Positions 21,388 to 32,131 of a DNA stretch of 64,000 nt are shown here, piece after piece. The position numbers and the translations under genes were made by a program. Within the stretch, counting starts at the first letter, position 1; every line of letters starts with the position of its first letter. The stretch comes from Fonsecaea monophora. Taxonomy: Eukaryota > Ascomycota > Eurotiomycetes > Chaetothyriales > Herpotrichiellaceae. The notes under the pieces are model-generated. The model was given only the letters and a program-made list of their open reading frames with translations, made no database searches and was not told where the DNA came from. The stretch covers positions 124,001 to 188,000 of the forward strand of contig NW_019173987.1 in the NCBI RefSeq assembly GCF_001642475.1. The letters are read 5' to 3'.

Positions 21388-24300
21388 TTTGGGGTATTTT
21401 TGTTGTTTGGACGTGATCGACCGAATGGATTTGGCGACTGAAGATTCTACGAAATCCTGTTGTTTGCAAAGTATCCGGGTTGAGTCAGGTTGAGATTGCT
21501 TGGGTCCCTTGGACTTGTGTGTGGCAGGCGGGATGACTGTGATGACTTTGACGCTCTACAGCTATGAACGCACGCACGCACACTTTTGCGGCCTCAAATG
21601 GAGTTTTAGCGGATCTAGGCGATTGCTCTTTGCTTTTGGTGTGGGAACTCGCGGGCCTGGAGACTGTGCGCGATGGGGAATGGGGGAGTTTATGTTGAGG
21701 GCCGGACGTTCCAGCCTTGCCCACAGGGTGCTTTCTTTGTAGCTTCTGTGCCGTTGAAAGTCGGGCTTCAGTCCCCTGCGAAAATTGGTTGGTCTTTCAC
21801 GAGCAAGGTGTTTGGGAACCCGGAGCTATGAAATTTTTTGGGAGAAGGCGCCACGGATTATGTTGTTGCAGAGAGTGAGGGAGCTGATATATGCACCTGT
21901 TACGAGTTGGGCCGGTGGGTAGTGGCTATGTTGGTTCGTGTGATATCGTGGTCGTGGTCGTGGAGAAGGGTTTTGATGGGGACGTGGTTCTACTTCTAGC
22001 AGTAGTACTAGTAGTAGTTGCAATGAGACTGGGAGAGTGATTGACTGCCGGGACCGTCATCTGGAGTATCAGTCGTTTCTGGTTATCATTGTCGTTAATC
22101 GATGTGCGTGCGCTGCTAGCAATTTGCGGGGCGTGTGGTGTGCATGTGTTTTCTCGTCGTTGTCATCCTCTCTCGTACATACGGAGTTGCGGGCGTTCAA
22201 AAGGTTCTGGGTAAGGGAATTGGAGACCAGATCAAGCTGGACCCTTCGAAAAACTAACCCGCGTCTCTCGCTGTTCTATTCTTGCGTGTTTGCGTGTGTT
22301 CGTTCGATTTGTACACGAGCAGAGTCGCAAGTTGCAGGTCGCCTGTTGGAAGATCCTGAAACGGTGGTTGTGGTTGATACGCAAAACGTAAATGGTGCTG
22401 CTGTTTCGTTTTCCGATCTCTCTCCTCTCTTGGTCCCTTTGTTCGCTTCGTTTCGCGCTCTTCCCGTTTCTTGGCGTGCCGATACAGACGCAGAATGTCG
22501 TCACTGAGGGGGAGGGAAGAGGAGGGGCGTCCAGGCGAGCGGCCGTTGTGAAGAAACTTGTCGTCGTCGTCGTCGTTGTTGTTGTTCCTCGGTCTTCGCT
22601 TCTGCACCGAGTACAATAATGGAGGGAGCACAGCAGTTTAGTAAGGTACGTTAAATGGCGTTTTTAGTCTTTCCTGGCTGGGGCTCCAAGTCAAGGAGAG
22701 TTTAAAACCGCTGCCGCACACGTGGGTAAATCGCTTTTGTTCCCGATCCACTTAATACGCGCTGTCCCTTGCCCGCTTCTTCCACTTGTGTTCCCGTTCT
22801 CGGAGTTGGCCAAAACCCCGGGGGCAAAAGATCCCGTCTGTTTGAGGAGACTGGATCGGAGTGGTGGACAGGGTAGAGTATCTATATCATGGACAATGGT
22901 AGAATAATTCTGGGAGTATAAGCCTATGGGGAAATAGGTTCGGCAACGAATAAAAAGGGCAATGGGCGAACGGACGTGGTGAAATGGCCTGCCGTGGTGG
23001 TGGGGGGTATAGGAAGAAAGGTCGCTCCTTTTGCCTGTCTCGTCTGCTCTCTCCCTCAGCCGGGTATGTCGAAGTGGTTCTGGCGCTCCATAACAAAGTC
23101 TCTGTTTCGTACTGAGTAATGAATAGTAAAAGTGAGTTGCGACCTAGAGTAGTGGCCGACCTGCTATGCAGTTGCTCGATATTAGTCAAGGTGCCAAATA
23201 GAAGAACTAGTAAGTTGCTTCTAGTGAGGCTTGGAGATATAATATGTCAGAAAGCAATTCTCGGAATGTGGCATTATAAGCTCATGGGATTCACAAATTT
23301 CATTCAAAAGGGTAAAATAATGAGGGAGAGAAGGCCTAGAACAGAAAGCTCAGGCCATTGTTTGCGACAATGCCTTCTGTTTAAGCCGGTGTAGCCAAAA
23401 AGTAATATGTATCGGTGGCGGCGTGGGTGGTATGAGAGAGGACGGGGAGCCCCGAGGAGGAAACAATCAAATGGGTTACCAGTAGCCCATTGAGACCCGA
23501 GCAAGAAAAACTATACCTCGTTCAGCAGGTCCCAAAGGCAACGAACTCGCACAACGAGGCGGGAACGCAGAATGGCATCATACGACAGTAGTGCCCACGC
23601 TGTCGTGCCTTTTGCTCAGGCGACGCCGCATGAGGCATGGGAGCCGTTGATCTCCAGACCTCAGCCGTATGCGAGATGGAAGGGAAACAAACGGGGAACA
23701 GACTACACCATACCATTCGTCGACATGATGGATGAGAGGATTCAGCGTGTGTGCGTTGGTCTGGCTAGGAAAGATTGCGTGCCAAAGACAAGGGAGTGGA
23801 ATGACCACACGGATCCGCTGGGTTCGACTTTGCCAGTACCATGCCAGTGGGCCGCATTGTACGTGTGGAGAAGGGTTGGTCGAAGTCGGAGGCCCAGCCG
23901 TGCAAGTTTTGCAGAATCTAGAAATGCTGGATCCGAGTTGCAGATTGTGGAGTCGTTTCTGCCCTGACACCATGGCGACGGAGGGATCTCTTTGCATTTA
24001 AGTGCAGGTTTGTCCCTCCTGACCTTTCCCCAATGTGCAGGACGTTAGAGAGAAGTCAGCCACCAATCCGGTCCTCTGAGGAGGCAACTTTCATCAGCTG
24101 TATTTTGCTACAACCCGCCGCAATGGTGGATATACCCGTCTCCGTGAAAGATCTTGAAAGACGGTAGTCGAGATTGAGCCATATCCGCACGCCCACTACT
24201 GGCTTTGTAAGGGTTTTCGTGCAGCAGTGGTAGATTTCACCGGTCTTTATCAAACCTGTTCACCGCGTCCGTTCTCTAACAGCCAATTTTTCAAAGCTCA

Positions 24301-25634
24301 ATGAATCCCTTCAGCGTCGATCCTTCAGGTTCAAGAATTCCCTGCCCTAAAGAGGTAAGGTGTAAAAGGTTTATGTAAGAAAGGGTGGATTTAGATTTAT
24401 CCAAAGATATTCCGGAAGCGGAGAAGGGGAAATGATTGCTAGATCGAGCTTCGCGCGAGGGCGAGAAGACAAGGCTGGATCCACCAGGACGGGAATCGGC
24501 TCGGAGGGCGAATGAGAGTATCTCGTGGGTAGGGGTGTACGAGTATAGGCGGCTAGGTAGAGAAATAGGTCGGTCAAGGCAAAGAATGGTGGGCGGACAA
24601 GTGTTGCTGTTCCCCTTTGGAAGCATTGGCATGGTGATACCGAATGAGATCTCCTTTGCACCGTGTTCCGGAATAGGTGAGAAGGGCCATCTTGATGCCC
24701 TCTGATGCTTGGCTGAAGCAAGGTTGGGTGAGAGTGTAAGATGCTCAAGGGTGAGTTGACTGGGCGAGGATCGCCTTTGGCTGCGGAGAGCAATCTGCAT
24801 TTTACTAATCGGAGGAGTACTCGATAAGCTGATGGAAGCTCGGAAGGTACAAATTTGCCATGACATCACGTGATAACAACTTCTCTCCAATGGTCGGGCT
24901 TACACCACATCTTGAATACATTTATCGACTTTACATAACATGAAAATATAATAATCTCTCTGGATCCAGTATCCGATATCATGACCTTGAAATCCGTATA
25001 CATTGTGTAAGGCTGTGGTCGCGGGTCCTAGTTACGGAGGTCTAGCCCAAATCAGAAATTGTGGTGCAAAATATACAAACTTGCCAAGTATCGATTCTAC
25101 CCCTCCCTGCGGCTTTTGGCATCCCACCCTCCTTATCTATTCCCGCTCGTGGTCAGCTTCCCATTGAACCGACCATCATCTTCACTCGCCTTAACCACCT
25201 TGGGCATTTTGTTCCCTTCTACTCTATCATTCCAACCCTTCTGGTGCTATTGGAGCACTGTGACTGGTCCCAGAAGCTTCCTGTCTGAGTTCTAGGCACG
25301 GAGCTATACACGCTGACGCGGGTCTTTGGCCACCAGATTTCCATCAAACGCGTTGTTTGCATGAGAGTAATCCCTAACCTAGACTGGGGCAACGCAGTCC
25401 GAGCCAAATGAGCAAGGCAAGTTGTGGGTAGCTGGGAAGTCTGAAGAGGTATATCTTATAGACTGCTGCATCCTGGTTCCTGCATTACTCTCTCTCAATC
25501 TGCAGCTTCTTCATCTTCTTTCCCCAAATCCGTTTGCATTTCCCTAGGTCTCGTGCAATCACGTCCCAATCCGCTTATCGCAACTTGCCTCTGCTTGCGA
25601 CTGCTTCAGGACGGCTTTCAGCTTAACAATAAAG
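21388..25634. other. Gene-poor region of about 4.2 kb
   Basis: No frame over 200 codons and no recognisable protein on either strand. Contents I can name: a GTC/GTT trinucleotide run at about 22558-22585, an AT-richer stretch at 23090-23400, and E-box-like CACGTG words at 22718 and 24867. There is also a short ATG frame at 24301 that ends in a GTAAGG donor-like sequence but has no clear partner exon. A 199-codon minus frame at 24291-24890 is Ser/Pro-rich and matches nothing I know. The region may hold long UTRs, a non-coding RNA or decayed sequence. Confidence 0.5.
22558..22585. repeat. (GTC)n/(GTT)n trinucleotide run
   Basis: About nine trinucleotide units, changing from GTC to GTT, in the gene-poor region. 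Confidence 0.8.
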
Positions 25635-25775
25635 GTGAGTCTGAGGACTATCTTTGCAAGAACCAAGGCGACCTGGGTAGAAAACTATTACAGACAACCA
25701 GCGCGCTCTGAGAGGGATTTGGCTGGTTTCCAAGCATCTTCAAAGAATCTAACAAATGGGACATTGCTTCAGCAG
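25635..25775 (+). other. Probable 5' UTR intron of the cupin gene
   Basis: GTGAGT donor at 25635, CTAAC branch at about 25749-25753 and CAG ending at 25775, just before the cupin start. An in-frame ATG at 25756 would lie inside this intron, which supports the start at 25813. Confidence 0.6.
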
Positions 25776-25812
25776 ACTTACATCCCAATCCAAAACATCC
25801 AAACCTGAAAAG

Positions 25813-26245
25813 ATGGGTTCCACACCAGCTTTCAAGCACTTCTCCAAAGTCCAGTCCGAGTTCAAGCCTCCCTTGATCGCCAACGAGAACGCCTTCCTCG
25901 GCGACGTCGTCAGCAACGACTCAATTGACCCCGAGAAGCCCATCAGCTGTGGCATCTACAGACTTGAGAAGGGCACTCCCCTCGTCTACACCTACACTTA
26001 CCACGAGATGAAGATCATTTTGGAGGGTGAATTTGATATTAGCGACGAGACTGGCCAATCTGTTCACGTGAGAGCTTCCACTCCATTGGTTGGAAACCCG
26101 CGCGCTCGCGAGCACAACTGACGTTGGATTCTAGGCTGTTGCTGGCGACGTTTTTTACTTCCCCAAGGGTAGCGTTATCACCTTCAAGACGAACACTTAT
26201 GGTTTGGCCTTCTACACCGGCCAGCGCAAGCAGGGTGCCGCATAA
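25813..26245 (+). CDS. EutQ-like small cupin protein
   Basis: 121-aa single-domain beta-barrel protein of the kind annotated in fungi as ethanolamine-utilisation EutQ-like cupin. Two exons: 25813-26067 and 26135-26245. The intron has a GTGAGA donor and TAG acceptor in phase 0. Splicing joins DETGQSVH to AVAGDVFYFPKGS, which completes the second cupin motif (G-V-FYFPKGS-I-F). The first motif is seen in YTYHEMKIILEGEFDI. The C-terminus YGLAFYTGQRKQGAA is conserved in fungal relatives as I remember them. Unspliced, the frame stops soon after the donor, losing the second motif. The fungal function is unknown; there is no ethanolamine pathway neighbour here. Converges with APT1, with 249 bp between the stop codons. 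Confidence 0.88.
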
Positions 26246-26494
26246 ACGAAACGGGACCATAGCCAAAATTAAAAACATTCAAGCAATTTTCATGATTGAA
26301 GGACGTTTGCAGACCTATTTCCGGTGCCAAAAAGCCCGGCTCATCTATGCTCTTTTTGCTCTTTTTGTTCGTGGACTTTGACGCCGACTCCGTGACCTTG
26401 AGAACAGAATGAAAGCGAATAATACCACAATGGTAGTGATGCCAATGTATGCCCAGTGGTGACCTTCTCGGTTCGCAGGCACGACATCATCTAG

Positions 26495-27570
26495 TCACAG
26501 TGCCCCACTCGGTGGTAAACATCGCTTGATGAACTCCTCCAAATCATCGATCTCTTTCATGTCCGCCGAATGAGCGAGACCCCTGCGCACAACTGTCAAT
26601 CACAAAACCTGATATGGCTGGCAAGGATACTCACGGATATGTCTTGAATTCGACTTTGTGGCCCAACTCGTTCCTCAAATACTCTGCCGACTGCACTCCC
26701 CACTGATGTTTGACCAGTTCGTCTGCGTCCCCGTGGCCCATGAAGAAGGGGGTGTCTTTGTTCGCGCCATTGGCCTCTTTGGCAAAATCCTTGATCTTGT
26801 CCCCGAGCACGAGATAACAGCTCAATCCAAAGACTCCGCCGAGCTTGTGCGGTGTAGTAGCGCCAGTGAACAGCGACATCGCACCGCCTTGGGAGAAACC
26901 ACCCAAGATTATACGGTTGGAAGGTACACCGGCATCGATCTCGTCGGTGATGAGTTTGTTGAAGGTTGCACGGGAGCGCAGGATGCCCGGTTCATCGAAA
27001 TCGTGCTTGAGGTCGGAAAAGTTCGTCTACCGTCGCGCAAAACACAATTCATTAGCTCTTGCGTAGCGTAGAGGCGTGGTTGTTAGGAATAGGAGAAGCG
27101 AGGAGGGGTAAGGGGATCCGACTTCGTCGCGGCGCCTTACGATATCGTACCATCCAGGCATGCGCATGCCAAAGTTCTGCTCTCAATGTTAGCACCATGA
27201 TCCCGCACCGTATGTGAAGGAGTAGCTCTTTCGGGTACGTACCACGGTGATGGGGATGTTGGGCGCATTGGGGAAGATGAACTTGACGTCCTCAAACTTC
27301 CCCCGCCGTCGCCAGGTCTCTGCGAGCGACACCCTGGCGGCTGCGATGAGTGCTGTGATATTTCCGAGAGGACTTCTCTGGGGACCGTGACGAACTCACC
27401 ACCCTGCACCGCTGTTTTATTTCACAGATAATCAGTCAAAAAGCCCCAAGAAGACTTCTCGGCGTAAATCTGCGTTGGGATACTGACCTGTCCCCCAGCC
27501 CATGGGCCATAATCACCGTCGCCGTATGTGTCTTGAGCGCAGGTACGATCAACGCTTGTTTGCCCGCCAT
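26495..27570 (-). CDS. Acyl-protein thioesterase 1 (lysophospholipase-like alpha/beta hydrolase)
   Basis: Removes palmitoyl groups from S-acylated proteins such as Ras and G-alpha. Six exons: 27570-27488, 27411-27400, 27333-27243, 27176-27141, 27026-26635 and 26582-26495. They total 702 nt, or 233 aa, the normal APT1 length. Spliced N-terminus: MAGKQALIVPALKTHTATVI, then AHGLGDSGAGW, where the SGAG part comes from a 12-nt exon. RRRGKFEDVKFIFPNAP and NFGMRMPGWYDI follow. The triad is Ser119 in GGFSQGGAM, Asp174 in GHGDAD and His209 in LAHSAD. The numbering falls beside the human enzyme (119/174/208), good evidence that every exon is placed correctly. Introns have GT donors and CAG/TAG acceptors. 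Probably cytosolic. Divergent from the NAC-beta gene. Confidence 0.93.
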
Positions 27571-28537
27571 CTTTGCGCACGCGAGATTGATTTCTGGACC
27601 GATTCAAGGGAGGAGACGGAGGAAGAAAGCAGAAAGAGAAACGATGTTTGATGGGGAAACAAAGGCTGGTGGCATGGACAACTCAGTGCCGTTACTGTAA
27701 TAGAGAGCGGGACATTGGGCAAGCGCGGGAATCGTGTTGGCTCAGCCGAGGTTGTTCCGGACGGTGATGAATCAAGCCCCCAATGCAGAATTTCCGTTCT
27801 TTTCCAATTCTCTATCATGATCGCTGCATATGTGTAACACCATGTGCTTGAGAATGCTCCCCGGCTCAAGCGATAGAGTTGGAGAGTGACACTGAAGTTG
27901 ACATCAGGATGCGTAAGCCCATAAAATTGTTCAGTGCCGTAAGAAACACAAGCTGGATTGTGCTGCTGGTCATTGTTGGTTCACGAGAATGCTGGCAAAT
28001 TAGTGGTACAACAAAGCTATGTGGCCTCGTCTGGGGGCAAGATACAGTGTTGACCGTGACTCAATGCTCTACTAAGACTGCTATTACCATACCTCGCACG
28101 CCTGGACGATATACTTGCACTTTGTTCCCAGACTCCACGTCCGCAGCTACACGTGATCTCGCACACGCACACTCGACCCCGAGGTCTCGAGCCGCAGCAA
28201 AATCGCCAAGACTGTCATAAAGGGCACAAATCCCCAGAAAGTTGAACGTCCTTGAATCATCCCGCAACCCGAAGCTCAACTCGCTCTCCCATCTCCCATC
28301 TTCATCCTCTTGTACAGCTAGGACGGAAATCCGAGCGTTGTCTTGAGATTTTCCTGAGCCTCTTTTTCGCTTCTCGGTCCTTCCGCCACCTCTGAAGCTT
28401 TTCTGAGTCTTGGATTCCAAGGGCTCGGCGAAAACGTCTTTTCCACCTCGAGAGCAGTTGGATTTGTGTGCTTGCGCTTTCTAGCCGTGACATCTCTGAG
28501 CTGAGTGAAGCTCAGCAACAGACACCAACCCACCACA
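27571..28537. promoter_or_regulatory. Divergent promoter region of APT1 and NAC beta
   Basis: 967 bp between two start codons. Contains one CACGTGAT word (28150-28157) matching the bHLH/Cbf1 core RTCACRTG on the opposite strand. No further gene seen. Confidence 0.45.
28150..28157. promoter_or_regulatory. CACGTGAT E-box (Cbf1/bHLH-type site)
   Basis: Exact CACGTG core with the flank that reads ATCACGTG on the minus strand. It lies 381 bp from the NAC-beta start and 580 bp from the APT1 start. Binding is inferred only. Confidence 0.35.
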
Positions 28538-29352
28538 ATGGATCAAGAAAAGCTCAAGCGCATGCAGGCGCAGGTGCGAATTGGTAAGTCACTCACAATT
28601 ATCCCAAGACAACCATCGTATGTAACCCTCTGCTAACAATGAATATAGGGTACGTTCCTTGATTCCTTCTTCGTACTCACTGTCAATCTACAAACCCAAT
28701 TTCGCAAGAATTCTTGTTTGACCGCCGAGACCCACTCATCTGACATCCTGATTCTTTGATACAGAGGTAAAGGCACGCCGCGCCGTAAAACCAAGAAGGT
28801 GCACAAGAGTTCCGGGACCGACGACAAGAAACTCCAGACGACGCTCAAAAAGATGAACGTGCAGCCCATCCAGGCCATTGAGGAGGTCAACATGTTTAAG
28901 GAAGACGGCAATGTGATACATTTCGCTGCACCAAAGGGTACGTGATCTTAGCATTCAAAACACTGCAGCAAGGACGGGTGCACAGGGACAAGAGTCCTAG
29001 AAATTCAAGAGGAGGATGGGAAGGGTCCATTAGGGGTTTTGTTCCAAAATGAAGCGGAAGCTAATATGCCATTTTGTTTTGCACCACAGTCCACGCCTCA
29101 GTGCCTTCGAACACGTTCGCCATCTACGGTAACGGCGAAGACAAGGAACTCACGGAACTCGTGCCGGGCATCCTAAACCAACTCGGCCCCGACAGCCTCG
29201 CCTCCTTACGTCGCCTGGCAGAGTCGTACCAGAGTCTACAGAAGAAGGAAGGCGGTGAAAAGGGCGAGGGCAAGAAGGAAGGCGAAGACGAGGATGACGA
29301 CGAGATCCCGGATCTGGTCGAAGGAGAGAACTTTGAAGGCAAAGTCGAGTAA
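28538..29352 (+). CDS. EGD1: Nascent polypeptide-associated complex subunit beta (EGD1/BTF3)
   Basis: Ribosome-associated chaperone subunit that pairs with NAC alpha at the tunnel exit. Proposed exons: 28538-28583, a single base at 28649, 28765-28937 and 29090-29352. These sum to 483 nt, or 160 aa. Exon 1 reads MDQEKLKRMQAQVRI plus a G. The first intron runs GTAAGT to TATAG with a CTAAC branch, and the second starts GTACGT at 28650 and ends CAG at 28764. Keeping the one G between them yields RIGGKGTPRRK, the conserved ribosome-binding motif. The NAC domain follows (KMNVQPIQAIEEVNMFKEDG; VIHFAAPKVHASVPSNTFAI), then an acidic C-terminus (DEDDDEIPDLVEGENFEGKVE). The alternative is one intron ending at the AG at 28765-28766, which also keeps frame but gives RIGKG with one Gly lost. 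Identity is certain; only this junction is open. Confidence 0.95.
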
Positions 29353-30153
29353 GGAGAAAGAGAGGCCCCGAAGTACGCAAAGCTGTGGGTAGATGGGCGG
29401 AGGAGTGTGATTCCCCCTCCCAAATATGTAAAAAGGGTCCCCAAAAGAGACAGGGAAAAGAAAACTCGAGGGCTCCAAAAGGAAAAAACAGACTGAATAT
29501 GCATCGCATCCATGTCCCCCCTCTCCCCTCTGCATTGTATGCGAGGGGGAGAAAAGGGAATGAATGGTCCAATTTTCTGGCGGCAATGCGTCGGTGTGAA
29601 TGTGAGAGAACGGACTTTCTTGTTTCTGCTCTCTCTCTTTGCTCTTTTCTCGAGTCTTTTGCTGCCTCTTCCGTCACTGTCATTGTCACCATCACCACCA
29701 CGACGACTGGAAAGCCATGAGGAAGAGATGTATGTACGGTACGGTATGTGGATGGTGAGAGGGACAAACCTGCTCGTCGGCACTACTGCTGCCACAACAC
29801 TCCAACTATTGAGGATGTTCCCTTTCCCTCTCCCCCTTCCTCTCTGCATGTGTGTATCTGCGTGATCAACCACCCCCAAGCGCCAGCTACTTAGCTTCCC
29901 AGTTGGCCCAACTACCTAGCTACGCTGAGCTATGCTGCTGGTTTCATCCCAAAGGTACTCGGTACATTAGGTACAGTATGTACATATGGTCTGTCCAGGT
30001 GGCGCTAGTGCTCAACTGCCCGTGGAAGGGTGTCTAATCGTAATTCCTAACCCCTACCCCCCAAAAATTCGTGTGTAGCGTTGCGAGTTGGTTTTGTTCC
30101 AAGTTCCAATTACAGTACCTATCCCAGACTCCGGACTGAGACCGCCAACACAC
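29353..30153. other. Intergenic between convergent genes
   Basis: 3' regions of NAC beta (+) and the Nup53-like gene (-). From 29870 to 30000 there are several short TAGGTAC/CTAGCTAC words like those near 7800. No gene supported. Confidence 0.5.
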
Positions 30154-31629
30154 TCAATCGTCCTTCAGGCCACAAAAGTCGGTTCCGAACCACCTGTCCA
30201 CGCCGTGCCAGAAGCTCCAGTACCAGCCATTAGCTGGGTCCCAGCTCCCGTCGTCCTTGACCAGTGGCCCCTCCCCGATCACATCACGTCGCCCCGCGGC
30301 TCCTTGCTTCGTGCTGCCCATAAAATACGACACAATCGGGATGCTCCGAAGAACTCTCTCTGCAAACGTCGGTTGCGGGGGCAGGGCTTCCGACATGGGT
30401 CGCAAGACTACCTTTTTCACGTTTTTGATGTGCGTCATGTATTCCGAATCCGGCGGGTGCTGGGTGGCTTCTCCAGGCAGCTGGGGCACAGAGCGTGAAC
30501 GTAGACCAGTGGACGAGGATAGCTGTGGGGGTGCCAGGTCGGTGGCCGTCGCCGTCGCCGATGATGCGGTCGCGGAATCTACAGAGATTTCCTCTTCTTC
30601 ATGGTTTGGAGGCTGTCCGTATTGCATGTCGGGCATGGTGTGAGAACGGGGTAGGGTCTGGAGCGCCCGCTCAAAGCCCGCAATGGCCGACTGTTTGCCT
30701 GATAGCATACGGGAAGATTGCGACGAGCTTAGGGTCCGTGCTCTCCGACCATCATCGAGATGTCGCGACGACTGTGGCTGGGGCTGTAGAAGGTCTGACC
30801 CATCGAGCCCGGGAGCAGGGCCTCTGGGCAAGGGAACGTCTGCCGCTGGGCCTTTTCCGTGCCACATCTCGCAATGCACCATGTAACCATCAATATCAAT
30901 GGGACTGTAAAAGCATGCCCTCTCTGCGGCCTGGTAGGAGTCGAATGTGATCTTGATCCAGTGGTTCCCACCACAATAAATCCGACTCTTCTTGATGGCC
31001 TCACGGCTGAGATTCTGATGGACCACCACAGAGGCTCTCGAGAGGCCAAACGGTGAGTTCGAGGAGAGGTAGAGGTTGGGATCTTCTCGTGGGTAGTCTT
31101 CGCAGATTATGCCGGGGGAGACGATCTTTTCGAATTTCGACAGGACCTTCCATTCCGAGTGTTTACCTGCGTAGCCGTAGAGTAGACATTCCGTGGGCAC
31201 GGCTTCTGGCTGGATCGGCCGTTCTGTCGCGGGTACTTCGCCTGGAGCGGTCGGGGGAGATGGTAACGTGGTCTTCCTCTCTTCCTCTTTCGCCTGTTCC
31301 TTTGCGAACAACCTCCCAAACTCGGCCACGGCAGTGTTCTCCTTTTGTCGAACCGGTGTGGTGCCTGTCCTCGCGCGCGGCGTTCGTGACGCCGTGGATC
31401 TTATACTGCGATTGCGACCGAAAGGCCCGCTCTCTTCTGGTAGCTGTCTGGCATTTCTCGCGGAGCTGTTCGACGAGTTAGAGTGTGGTTCTCCGGGTGG
31501 GAAGATCCCCGACAAGGATTCAAGGTTCGCATCGAAATTAACTGACTCTGCATAGCGATAACCCCAGGGAAGGGTCTCGCCTTTTGGATCTCTTGCTCGC
31601 TCTTCAGGTAACACGGAGTGGATCTCCAT
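30154..31629 (-). CDS. Nup53/Nup35-type nucleoporin with MPPN RRM-like domain
   Basis: Nuclear pore complex scaffold component of the inner ring. From the ATG at 31629 it gives about 491 aa: MEIHSVLPEE, then a GETLPWGYRYAE block shared with fungal Nup53 proteins. A disordered Ser/Arg/Pro region follows, then the atypical RRM (Nup35 fold) from about ECLLYGYAGKHSEWKV through ASVVVHQNLSREAIKK to WIKITFDSYQAAERA. Then comes a disordered region, and a C-terminal block: MTHIKNVKKVVLRPMSEALP, QPTFAERVLRSIPIVSYFMG and a Trp-rich HGVDRWFGTDFCGLKDD end, the membrane-binding part. The N-terminus is uncertain. An upstream exon at 31885-31833 (ATG GCG TTT...) with a GTAAAC donor joins in frame to 31651 and adds an MAFHPRH start; I cannot confirm it. 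Confidence 0.88.
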   Translation of the reverse strand: MEIHSVLPEERARDPKGETLPWGYRYAESVNFDANLESLSGIFPPGEPHSNSSNSSARNARQLPEESGPFGRNRSIRSTASRTPRARTGTTPVRQKENTAVAEFGRLFAKEQAKEEERKTTLPSPPTAPGEVPATERPIQPEAVPTECLLYGYAGKHSEWKVLSKFEKIVSPGIICEDYPREDPNLYLSSNSPFGLSRASVVVHQNLSREAIKKSRIYCGGNHWIKITFDSYQAAERACFYSPIDIDGYMVHCEMWHGKGPAADVPLPRGPAPGLDGSDLLQPQPQSSRHLDDGRRARTLSSSQSSRMLSGKQSAIAGFERALQTLPRSHTMPDMQYGQPPNHEEEEISVDSATASSATATATDLAPPQLSSSTGLRSRSVPQLPGEATQHPPDSEYMTHIKNVKKVVLRPMSEALPPQPTFAERVLRSIPIVSYFMGSTKQGAAGRRDVIGEGPLVKDDGSWDPANGWYWSFWHGVDRWFGTDFCGLKDD

Positions 31630-32131
31630 CGGGAAAGTCACTCGCCAGAAGCTGTGAGTCGTTGAATAAAATGCGCGGCGGCGCCGTATTCGGGTTGTGG
31701 CAAGTTGAGGAATCAGACGAAGCTAGATGTGAGTCAAATGTTGTAAGAAAAACTGGTGACAGCCAAAGGCAGCGCGCACACTTGTAGAGGGCAGCGTGCC
31801 TTGTACCTGGAAGCGAATAATTTATTGTTTACCCTGGGAAGCCCTTGTCTCCGCAGAATCTCGGGTGTCGAGGGTGAAACGCCATGGCACGTGACACCCG
31901 ACTGAGCAGTGGTGGACTCGACGTCAAGTCGTCACGCAACTCTGAGAATAGGCATTATTTTGAAGCCAGAGATTTCCTCCTGAGTTATAACAAGTAACGA
32001 TCGTCTTGGGGTCCTTCCTCGACTATATACCATGTTTGGAAGAATCTACAGCCAGCTGCGTCCATGGCTCCTGTATTCACGTGACAAGGCTGCCTCACCC
32101 CTTTATGCAGTGCCAACGCTATCATCCTCCC
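31630..32131. promoter_or_regulatory. Nup53 promoter / monooxygenase 3' region
   Basis: 502 bp between two minus-strand genes. Two CACGTGAC words occur (31888-31895 and 32078-32085). A candidate first exon of the nucleoporin gene (31885-31833) also lies here. Confidence 0.45.
31888..31895. promoter_or_regulatory. CACGTGAC E-box (CDEI/Cbf1-type site)
   Basis: Perfect match to RTCACRTG on the opposite strand, directly next to the candidate upstream ATG of the nucleoporin gene. A second copy lies at 32078-32085. Factor binding is inferred. Confidence 0.35.

Noticed and set aside
24291..24890. 199-codon minus-strand frame
   Set aside because: Ser/Pro/Leu-rich composition, no motif, and the opposite strand is equally open; not gene-like enough to list.
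25756..25812. Upstream in-frame ATG of the cupin gene
   Set aside because: Lies inside a well-formed 5' UTR intron (25635-25775), so it should not be in the mature mRNA.
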